From: Janibacter sp. CX7
Lineage (GTDB): Bacteria; Actinomycetota; Actinomycetes; Actinomycetales; Dermatophilaceae
Assembly (NCBI RefSeq): GCF_024362365.1
Contig: NZ_CP101464.1
Coordinates: 372,001-436,000, forward strand
Reading direction: 5' to 3'
Length of the DNA: 64,000 nucleotides
Shown here: positions 57,639 through 64,000 of the stretch, one piece after another
Layout of the letters: the number at the start of each line of letters is the position of its first letter
Numbering within the stretch: the first letter of the stretch is position 1
Translations under genes and position numbers: made by a program
The notes under the pieces: generated by a model
What the model saw: only the letters and a program-made list of their open reading frames with translations
Told to the model about the DNA's origin: nothing
Database searches by the model: none

Positions 57639-59206
57639 TGGCCAGCTCGACCCGTCAGCGGCCCGAGGTGACCCAGCCCCGGCTCGGCGCGATCGGCTAC
57701 CTGCGGTGGGGCTGGCGCCAGCTGACGAGCATGCGCACCGCGCTCTTCCTGCTGCTGCTCCTGGCGATCGGTGCCGTGCCCGGTTCGGTCTTCCCCCAGC
57801 GCAGCCTCGACCCGGCGCGCACCGAGGACTGGATCGCCCGGCACGAGACCACCGGTCCGTGGCTGGACAAGCTCGGGGCCTTCGAGGTCTACAGCTCGCC
57901 GTGGTTCTCCGCGATCTACCTGCTCCTCTTCATCTCGCTCATCGGCTGCATCGTGCCGCGCACGGCGGTGCACTGGAAGTCCTTGCGCAGCAAGCCTCCC
58001 CGCGCTCCCAAGCGGCTCGCTCGGCTCGAGGCGCACGCCGACGGCGAGGTCGCCGACGACCTCGAGCAGGTGCGCGAGGCCGCGACCCGGGTGCTGCGCA
58101 AGCGTCGTTTCCGCGTCGCCAGCCACGACGACGCCTCCGTGTCGGCGGAGAAGGGCTATGCCAAGGAGACCGGCAACCTCGTCTTCCACACCGCCCTCGT
58201 CACGCTGATCATCGGCGTCGCCGTCGGCCACCTGTGGGGCTGGAAGGCCGACGTCGTCGTCCCCGCCGGGGACTCCTTCGTCAACACCGTGACGCGCTAC
58301 GACACCTTCGCCCCGGGGCCGCTCGTCGACGAGTCCTCGCTCGCCCCCTTCGGCATGAAGGTCACGAAGATGACCGCGGACTTCAACGACCGCGAGCCCG
58401 GGGCGCAGACCTTCGGCCAGCCGCGGGACTTCGAGGCGCACGTCACCGGCACGACCGCCGACGGCGAGGACTTCACCGACGTCGTCAAGGTCAACCACCC
58501 GCTGGAGATGCAGGACGCGACCGTCTTCCTCCTCGGCAACGGCTACGCCCCCGTCGTCACGGTCAAGGACGCCGACGGCAAGGTCCTCTACTCGGGGGCC
58601 ACCCCCTTCCTCGCGCAGGACGGCAACTACCGCTCCACCGGCGCGATCAAGGTCGGGGCCGCGACGCCCGAGCAGTTCGGCTTCATGGGGCTCTTCCTGC
58701 CGACGGCCTACATCGACCCCGACCAGGGGCCGGTCTCGGTCTTCCCGGACACCAAGGACCCGGCGCTCGCCCTGAGCATGTACACCGGCGACCTCTACCC
58801 CGGCGGGCGCCCGCAGTCGGTCTTCACGCTCGACACCGAGTCGATGGACAAGGTCACCAACGCCAAGGGCACCGACCAGCTGCGCATCTGGCTCAAGCCC
58901 GGCGAGGGAGCCAACCTGCCCGACGATCGCGGCACGATCACCTTCGACGGGGTGGAGCGCTTCGCCGGCTTCTCCGTGCGGCACGACCCCGGCAAGGGGC
59001 TGACCCTGTGGTCGGCGCTCGCCGCCCTCGCCGGGCTCATCGCCACCCTGACCATCAAGCGCCGCCGGGTCTTCGTCCGGCTCGTCCAGGACGGCGACGT
59101 CGTGCGCGTCGAGGTCGGCGGCATGAGCCGAGACGATGACGACGGCCTGCCCGAGGTCGTCCAGGAGATCCGCGACGAGCTCGTGGGACAATCGAGGACA
59201 TCATGA
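57638..59206 (+). CDS. resB: Cytochrome c biogenesis protein ResB
   Basis: System II component of 522 residues that with CcsB/CcsA moves haem and attaches it to apocytochrome c. Three N-terminal helices (TALFLLLLLAIGAVPGSVFPQ; AIYLLLFISLIGCIVPRT; FHTALVTLIIGVAVGHLWGW), a large extracytoplasmic domain, and a final helix near 455-475 fit ResB. ATG 57638 begins one base before the end of ccdA. Confidence 0.94.
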   Translation: MASSTRQRPEVTQPRLGAIGYLRWGWRQLTSMRTALFLLLLLAIGAVPGSVFPQRSLDPARTEDWIARHETTGPWLDKLGAFEVYSSPWFSAIYLLLFISLIGCIVPRTAVHWKSLRSKPPRAPKRLARLEAHADGEVADDLEQVREAATRVLRKRRFRVASHDDASVSAEKGYAKETGNLVFHTALVTLIIGVAVGHLWGWKADVVVPAGDSFVNTVTRYDTFAPGPLVDESSLAPFGMKVTKMTADFNDREPGAQTFGQPRDFEAHVTGTTADGEDFTDVVKVNHPLEMQDATVFLLGNGYAPVVTVKDADGKVLYSGATPFLAQDGNYRSTGAIKVGAATPEQFGFMGLFLPTAYIDPDQGPVSVFPDTKDPALALSMYTGDLYPGGRPQSVFTLDTESMDKVTNAKGTDQLRIWLKPGEGANLPDDRGTITFDGVERFAGFSVRHDPGKGLTLWSALAALAGLIATLTIKRRRVFVRLVQDGDVVRVEVGGMSRDDDDGLPEVVQEIRDELVGQSRTS

Positions 59207-60168
59207 CGAACGAGATGCTGGCCCAGAACGCCAACTACGCGCTGGCCTCGGCCGCGCTGGTGATCACCGTGGCGATGCTCTGCTACGCCCTCTACCTCGC
59301 CCAGTCGGTCCCGGTGCGTGAGCGCGCCGAGTCCACGGCGCGGGTGCCGGCCACGGTCGGTGGCGGTGCGGGCGAGGACCTGACGGACGAAGGGGGCGCA
59401 GCCGCCGGGGACGAGCCGGTCGAGACCCCCGCCCGGGCCCGCAAGGCCGCCGGCATCGGTGGGTCCCTCTCGTGGCTGGGCGCGCTGCTGCTGCTCGGCT
59501 CGATCGTCCTGCGCGGGGTGGCCGTCGACCGGGTGCCGCTGGGCAACCTCTTCGAGTTCAGCATCGCCGGGTGCTTCTTCGCGATGGCCGTCTTCTGCGT
59601 CGCCGGGCTGCGCCGCGACCTGCGCTGGCTGGGCGTCTTCGTCACGGCCTTCGTCGTGCTCGTGCTCATGGTCGCCTCGACCGCCTGGTACGTCGAGGCC
59701 GACGAGCTCGTCCCCTCGCTCAAGTCCTACTGGCTGCCGATCCACGTCACCGTCGCGACCCTGTCCGTCGGCATCTTCATCGTCGGCGCGATCCTCAGCG
59801 CGCTCTACCTCATGAGCGACCGCGAGGTCGGTGGCGAGCGCTTCTGGCGCAAGCTGCCCGCGGCGCAGCAGCTCGAGAAGCTCGCGTACTCGCTGCACAT
59901 CATCGGCTTCCCGCTGTGGACCTTCACCCTCATCGCCGGCGCTATCTGGGCCCGCGAGGCCTGGGGCTCCTACTGGAACTGGGACCCCAAGGAGGTGTGG
60001 ACCTTCGTCATCTGGGTCGTCTACGCCGCCTACCTGCACGCCCGGGCCACGAAGAACACCTCGAGGCGCACGGCCAACTGGATCGCCCTGGCCGGCTTCG
60101 CCTGCATCGTCATCAACTACACGGTCGTGAACTTCTACTTCATCGGCCAGCACAGCTACGCGCAGTGA
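59203..60168 (+). CDS. ccsB: Cytochrome c biogenesis protein CcsB (CcsA/CcmC-type haem handler)
   Basis: Membrane protein of 321 residues with about eight helices and the haem-binding WWD-type motif WGSYWNWDPKEVWTFVIWVV near residues 261-280, flanked by conserved His residues (YSLHIIGFPLW and YAAYLHARATK). It forms the haem channel/synthetase with ResB. ATG 59203 overlaps the resB stop by four bases. Confidence 0.95.
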   Translation: MTNEMLAQNANYALASAALVITVAMLCYALYLAQSVPVRERAESTARVPATVGGGAGEDLTDEGGAAAGDEPVETPARARKAAGIGGSLSWLGALLLLGSIVLRGVAVDRVPLGNLFEFSIAGCFFAMAVFCVAGLRRDLRWLGVFVTAFVVLVLMVASTAWYVEADELVPSLKSYWLPIHVTVATLSVGIFIVGAILSALYLMSDREVGGERFWRKLPAAQQLEKLAYSLHIIGFPLWTFTLIAGAIWAREAWGSYWNWDPKEVWTFVIWVVYAAYLHARATKNTSRRTANWIALAGFACIVINYTVVNFYFIGQHSYAQ

Positions 60169-60178
60169 GGTCCCCCGC

Positions 60179-60496
60179 ATGATCCGTTACTCGCTGCTGC
60201 GCATGCTCATCTTCTTCGGCTGCCTCGCGGCCCTGTGGCTCGTCGGCCTGCGTGAGCCCACCGAGCTGCCCTGGCTCGTCGTCATCTCGGCGATCGCGTC
60301 GATGGTCATCTCCGCGATCGTGCTCAAGCCCTTCCGCGCCGAGATGATCCAGCAGATCCAGGACCGCCAGGCCGCCAAGGCTCGCGCTCGCGCCGAGCGC
60401 ACCGACACCGACGAGGCCGTCGAGGACGGGCGGGGTACGAGCGAGCCCGAGCCCGAGGCGGAGGCCGAGGCCGAGGAGCCCGAGACCTTCCGCTGA
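60179..60496 (+). CDS. DUF4229 small membrane protein
   Basis: Protein of 105 residues with two N-terminal helices (about 8-24 and 32-48), a charged stretch QDRQAAKARARAERT, and an acidic tail. It matches the DUF4229 family, regularly found after the ccs genes in actinobacteria. Function unknown. The following 126 bases (60497-60622) to the menA stop hold no gene and no clear hairpin. Confidence 0.85.
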   Translation: MIRYSLLRMLIFFGCLAALWLVGLREPTELPWLVVISAIASMVISAIVLKPFRAEMIQQIQDRQAAKARARAERTDTDEAVEDGRGTSEPEPEAEAEAEEPETFR

Positions 60497-60622
60497 GGAG
60501 TGACGCCGCGCTCGGCCCCGCGGTGGCTCAGGCCGTGCAGGCCGAGATCCTCGCAGCTGGCCGGGATGATCGCGTCCACCAGGGACTTTCCCGGCCACGC
60601 GCGCGAGCGGCGCCCGGGAGGG

Positions 60623-61513
60623 TCAGCGGGCGAGCGGCGCGAAGAGCCAGATCGCCCACATCAGCTCGGCGAAGCCGGTGAGCCCGAGGGCCGGGATGAG
60701 CGCTTTGCCGGTCGCGCCGGAGCGCACGGCCTGGATGCCGGGCCAGGCGATGACCAGCCCGACGAGGCCGATCGGGGCCCACGGGCGCCAGATCGCCATG
60801 AGCAGGGTGCACACGACCGTGACGCCGAAGAGCCCGAGGTAGAGCTGGCGGGTGCGCGCGTCGCCCAGCCGGACCGCGAGGGTCGTCTTGCCGGTCACCG
60901 AGTCGGTGGGGATGTCGCGCAGGTTGTTGGCCACGAGGATCGCGCTGGCGAGGGCGCCGACGCCGATGGCGCCGAGCACGCCGACCGGGGTGATCGAGCC
61001 GATCTGGGTGTACTGCGTGCCGAGGGTGGCGACCAGGCCGAAGAAGATGAAGACGTAGACCTCGCCGAGGCCGCGGTAGCCGTAGGGGTTGCCGCCGCCG
61101 GTGTAGCGCCAGGCCGCGAGGATCGCCAGGGCACCGATGGGGATCATGATCCACGCCTGGCTCAGGGCGACGAGCGCGAACCCGACGAAGGCGCCGATGC
61201 CGAAGAAGGTGAAGGCCATGAGCTTGACGTTGGCCGGGTCGGCGAGGCGCTGGCCGACGAGCCGCACCGGGCCGACCCGCTCCTCGTCGGTGCCGCGGAT
61301 GCCGTCGCTGTAGTCGTTGGCGTAGTTGACGCCGATCTGCAGGCAGCACGAGACGATGAGGGCGAGGAGCGCGAGGCCGAGGTTGGCCCCCTTCGTCCCC
61401 TCCTCGAGGTCACGGTTGGCCGCTGCGGCGGCGGTGCCGACGATGACGGGGGCGAGTGCTGCGGGGAGGGTTCGCGGGCGGGCGCCGGCGATCCACTGCT
61501 TGAGGGTGGCCAC
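60623..61513 (-). CDS. menA: 1,4-dihydroxy-2-naphthoate polyprenyltransferase
   Basis: UbiA-family membrane prenyltransferase of 296 residues with eight or nine helices, joining the polyprenyl chain to DHNA in menaquinone synthesis. The Mg-pyrophosphate motifs are NYANDYSDGIRGTD (first Asp-rich) and NNLRDIPTDSVTGKTTLA (second). The start is GTG 61513. It follows menE by 22 bases on the same strand, so they are probably co-transcribed. Confidence 0.95.
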   Translation of the reverse strand: MATLKQWIAGARPRTLPAALAPVIVGTAAAAANRDLEEGTKGANLGLALLALIVSCCLQIGVNYANDYSDGIRGTDEERVGPVRLVGQRLADPANVKLMAFTFFGIGAFVGFALVALSQAWIMIPIGALAILAAWRYTGGGNPYGYRGLGEVYVFIFFGLVATLGTQYTQIGSITPVGVLGAIGVGALASAILVANNLRDIPTDSVTGKTTLAVRLGDARTRQLYLGLFGVTVVCTLLMAIWRPWAPIGLVGLVIAWPGIQAVRSGATGKALIPALGLTGFAELMWAIWLFAPLAR

Positions 61514-61535
61514 GACCGCCGATCTTACGAGGCGC

Positions 61536-62690
61536 TCAGCCTCCGAGCAGACGCGCCACGGCGGAGCGGTCCGGCTTGCCGGGTCCGCGCATCGGCAGCG
61601 AGTCGACGACGAGCACGCGGCGGGGGAGGGCCGCGGGCTCGAGGTGGGGCCGCAGCATCTCGCGGATCTCGGCGACCCCGGCGTCGGGGACGGGCCCGAC
61701 GGGCGGGCCTCCGGGCGAGGTGACCGCGGCCAGCGCGACCGCCTGCCCCCACTGCGGGTCGGGCACCCCGACGACGACCGCCTCGGTGACGGCAGGGACG
61801 TGGGCGACCACGGCCTCCTCGACGACGCGGGGCGCGATCTTGAGGCCGCCGGTGTTGATGACGTCGTCGGCCCGGCCGGTGACGCTCACCCGGCCGTCGC
61901 CGTCGACGGTGCCGAGGTCGCCGGTGCGAAACCAGCGCTGACCCCCTTCGGTCCGGAAGGCCCCTGTGTCGAGACCGAGGTAGCCGTGGGCGACGACCGC
62001 ACCGCAGAGCTCGATGACGCCGTCGGCGCCGGTGCGCACGGCGACACCCTGCAGGGGCTGGCCGTTGTAGACGCACCCGCCGGCCGTCTCGGACATGCCA
62101 TAGGTCGTCACGACCCGCACGCCGAGGGAGCGGGCGCGGTCGAGCAGCGCCCCGGGAGTGGCGGCCCCGCCCACGAGCACGGCGTCGAAGCGCCGCAGCG
62201 CCTCCAGGCCCATCGGGTCCTCGACGAGTCGGGTCAGCTGGGTGGGGACGAGCGAGGTGTAGCGGCGCTCCGCGTGCATGCCCGCCGTGGCCTCGACGAG
62301 GGCGAAGGGGGGAGCCGACGCGTCGACGACGACCGGCGTCGTGCCGGCGGCGATGCTGCGCAGCAGCACCTGCAGGCCGGCGATGTGGTGGGGCGGCAGG
62401 GCGAGCAGCCACTGACCGGGGCCCCCGAGGCGGTGCGCGGTGGCCTCGGCGCTCGCGAGGAGGTTGGCGGCGGTGAGCAGAGAGAGCTTCGGTGTGCCGG
62501 TCGAGCCGGAGGTCGCGATGGCGACGGCGAGGTCGTCGGGCAGCTCACCCTCCGGCAGGGTCGGCGTCTCGCCGGGCGCGTGCGGGTGGATCGGCGCGGT
62601 GCCGGTCAGCGCCCGCTCGAGCGCGGGCAGCGCGTCGAGCACGGCGGGGCCGGCGGGCAGGGGGAGTGGGGTGATCGGCACCGGACTCAT
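61536..62690 (-). CDS. menE: o-Succinylbenzoate-CoA ligase
   Basis: AMP-forming acyl-CoA synthetase of 384 residues, short as usual in actinobacteria. The ATP-binding loop SGSTGTPK is at 61-68, TTYGMSETAGGCVYNG near 218, and the hinge/C-terminal catalytic region WFRTGDLGTVDGDGRVSVTGR near 280. It activates OSB for ring closure by MenB. ATG 62690 overlaps the stop of a ParE-like toxin gene by four bases, an unusual coupling. Confidence 0.92.
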   Translation of the reverse strand: MSPVPITPLPLPAGPAVLDALPALERALTGTAPIHPHAPGETPTLPEGELPDDLAVAIATSGSTGTPKLSLLTAANLLASAEATAHRLGGPGQWLLALPPHHIAGLQVLLRSIAAGTTPVVVDASAPPFALVEATAGMHAERRYTSLVPTQLTRLVEDPMGLEALRRFDAVLVGGAATPGALLDRARSLGVRVVTTYGMSETAGGCVYNGQPLQGVAVRTGADGVIELCGAVVAHGYLGLDTGAFRTEGGQRWFRTGDLGTVDGDGRVSVTGRADDVINTGGLKIAPRVVEEAVVAHVPAVTEAVVVGVPDPQWGQAVALAAVTSPGGPPVGPVPDAGVAEIREMLRPHLEPAALPRRVLVVDSLPMRGPGKPDRSAVARLLGG

Positions 62691-63007
62691 TCCTTCTCTC
62701 GCAGAGCGGTCTCCCAGTCGGGACCGCGGTGGAAGATCCCGAGGACGATCACGGTCAGGTCGGTCGCGCAGCCGACAACTTCGTAGGCGATGAGGGTCCG
62801 CCTCCGAAAGCTGGTGGTCTTCACCCCGGGGCGGACGTCGTCACGGTTCCTGCCCGCATCGGGAAAGGCAGGGATGCCTTCGATGTGGTCGATGATGGCC
62901 GAGATGAACTGCTGTGAGATCTCGGGACCCGCGTTGGCGGTGATCCAGTTGTCGAGATCGTCGAGCTGGCGTTGGGCTTCTGGCGTGTAGCTGATCCGCT
63001 CCGTCAT
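62687..63007 (-). CDS. RelE/ParE-family toxin
   Basis: Toxin of 106 residues: MTERISYTPEAQRQLDDLDN opens the RelE/ParE fold, with FPDAGRNRDDVRPGVKTTSF and TVIVLGIFHRGPDWE at the end, as in ParE2-like members. It would act on gyrase or ribosomes. ATG 63007 overlaps the antitoxin stop and its own stop overlaps the menE start, each as ATGA, so toxin, antitoxin and menE are one translational chain. Confidence 0.87.
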   Translation of the reverse strand: MTERISYTPEAQRQLDDLDNWITANAGPEISQQFISAIIDHIEGIPAFPDAGRNRDDVRPGVKTTSFRRRTLIAYEVVGCATDLTVIVLGIFHRGPDWETALREKE

Positions 63008-63249
63008 GAACGGGCGGCCCACTTGCTCTCGAAGTGGGCACGCACGTCAGCGGCCGGGATCGCTCGGTCAGGGTCCGCCTTGAGCGCGTCGTAGGCCGCA
63101 CCGACCTCGCGGTGCAGCCACGACGTGGTGGCCAGGCTCCAGGCGTCGTCGCCGTCGACCGACTCGAGCAGGCGCAGCGCCACCTCTCGGCGCACGTCGG
63201 GAGGCAGCGACATCCCTGCCTCGTAGAACTCCGACTCGTTCACCGACAT
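63004..63249 (-). CDS. Addiction-module antitoxin (CHP02574-like)
   Basis: Antitoxin of 81 residues: SLPPDVRREVALRLLESVDG in the N-terminal half and the AIPAADVRAHFESKW tail match the small addiction-module component family that pairs with RelE/ParE toxins. It should bind and neutralise the downstream toxin. The ATG is at 63249. The 83 bases between this and menB (63250-63332) are the only place for a promoter of the module. Confidence 0.82.
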   Translation of the reverse strand: MSVNESEFYEAGMSLPPDVRREVALRLLESVDGDDAWSLATTSWLHREVGAAYDALKADPDRAIPAADVRAHFESKWAARS

Positions 63250-63332
63250 GCATCCGAGTTTACGCCGCAGCCTCCGTCCCTTGCTGGGCCTCGTCCACAG
63301 GGTGCGCGGCGTGATCGCTGCGGGACCAGCCC

Positions 63333-64000
63333 TCAGAAGTACCAGGGGAAGGGCGACCAGTCCGGGTCGCGCTTCTCGAGGAACTGGTCGCGCCCCTCGA
63401 CCGCCTCGTCGGTCATGTAGGCCAGACGGGTCGCCTCGCCGGCGAAGACCTGCTGGCCCATGAGCCCGTCGTCGGTGAGGTTGAAGGCGAACTTGAGCAT
63501 CCGGATCGCGGTGGGCGACTTCGCCATGATCTCGCGGGCCATCTGCAGCCCCTCGACCTCGAGCTCGGCGTGCTCGACGACCGCGTTGACCGCACCCATC
63601 TCGTACATCTCCTGGCCGGTGTAGGCGCGGCCGAGGAAGAAGATCTCGCGAGCGCGCTTCTGCCCCACCATCTTTGCGAGGTAGGCGCTGCCGTAGCCGC
63701 CGTCGAAGGAGCCCACGTCGGCGTCGGTCTGCTTGAAGCGGGCGTGCTGGCTGGCGAGGGTCATGTCGCACACGACGTGCAGCGAGTGCCCACCGCCGGC
63801 GGCCCAGCCGCCGACGAGCGCGATGACGACCTTGGGCATGGTGCGGATGAGGCGCTGGACCTCGAGGATGTGCAGGCGCCCCCCTTCGGCCTTGACCCGA
63901 CGCTCGTCGATGCCGGCCGCGGAGTCGTCGCCACCGGGGTCGGCGGCGTACTGGTAGCCGGAGCGGCCGCGGATGCGCTGGTCGCCGCCGGTGCAGAAGG
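63333..64000 (-). CDS. menB: 1,4-dihydroxy-2-naphthoyl-CoA synthase, C-terminal part
   Basis: Crotonase-family ring-closing enzyme of menaquinone synthesis, truncated at its 5' end by the window edge. Visible are FCTGGDQRIRGRSGYQY, GGWAAGGGHSLHVVCDMTLA (oxyanion hole), FKQTDADVGSFDGGYGSAYL with the conserved Asp, and the C-terminal DPDWSPFPWYF. These are MenB-specific. It lies upstream of the toxin-antitoxin-menE-menA set on the same strand. Confidence 0.95.
   Translation of the reverse strand, partial: FCTGGDQRIRGRSGYQYAADPGGDDSAAGIDERRVKAEGGRLHILEVQRLIRTMPKVVIALVGGWAAGGGHSLHVVCDMTLASQHARFKQTDADVGSFDGGYGSAYLAKMVGQKRAREIFFLGRAYTGQEMYEMGAVNAVVEHAELEVEGLQMAREIMAKSPTAIRMLKFAFNLTDDGLMGQQVFAGEATRLAYMTDEAVEGRDQFLEKRDPDWSPFPWYF

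Overview
The window is very GC-rich. It carries actinobacterial hallmarks: GTG starts and ATGA/GTGA gene overlaps everywhere, a DtxR/IdeR regulator with all its metal ligands, a mycobacterial-type LexA box (TCGAAC-N4-GTTCGA), a DUF222-HNH gene, menaquinone genes, system II cytochrome c biogenesis, and the mscL / fmdB-like / 5-FTHF cyclo-ligase / UGPase / rimJ / sepX neighbourhood. It most likely comes from the chromosome of a member of the Micrococcales, perhaps an Intrasporangiaceae (Janibacter-like) strain. The family-level call is inference. No plasmid, phage, insertion sequence or CRISPR signature was seen. No gene-free stretch exceeds 300 bases; the longest (9912-10205, 294 bases) holds a promoter and a c-di-AMP riboswitch.

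Region by region. 1-11 kb: the start of citrate synthase, two tandem acyltransferase-3/SGNH O-acyltransferases, pdxH, a three-gene set (hotdog protein, YdfG-like SDR, hydroxyacid-oxoacid transhydrogenase), an MFS transporter with dtxR, and a riboswitch-controlled NlpC/P60 wall hydrolase. 11-17 kb: a six-gene Mrp (Mnh) Na+/H+ antiporter operon with fused MrpA-MrpB and exact 4-base overlaps at all five junctions. 17-24 kb: an SOS-controlled DUF222-HNH gene, tRNA-Arg(CCT), an MFS transporter and a large DUF4011-type helicase relative whose Walker A lysine is replaced. 24-32 kb: the conserved mscL-to-sepX block (eukaryotic-type UGPase instead of GalU, no moeA/glp between the UGPase gene and rimJ, sepX frame-shifted), an AI-2E-family transporter and tRNA-Ala(CGC).

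32-49 kb is the most accessory-looking and most interesting part: a catabolic island with three regulators (LysR, IclR, GntR), two importers (an AAHS-like MFS and an Fe/polyamine-type ABC system), an amidase, an enolase-superfamily enzyme with altered catalytic residues, two flavin 2-hydroxyacid dehydrogenases of different fold (GlcD-like and LldD-like), and a fused indolepyruvate:ferredoxin oxidoreductase. Read as a pathway, an amide would be hydrolysed to a 2-hydroxy acid, both enantiomers oxidised to a 2-oxo acid, and that decarboxylated to an acyl-CoA. Two strong operator candidates sit in its divergent promoter regions.

49-64 kb: a YcnI-like copper protein with an unrecognised membrane protein and a DUF3152 metalloprotease, a TM0106-type RecB-like nuclease, a protein O-mannosyltransferase, rsmI, a histidine phosphatase, the cytochrome c maturation operon (TlpA-CcdA-ResB-CcsB), and menA, menE and menB, with a RelE/ParE toxin-antitoxin pair overlapping menE.

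Across the whole window the word CGAAGGG/CCCTTCG, often extended to CGAAGGGGG, recurs far more often than expected, inside genes and between them, sometimes as hairpin arms.
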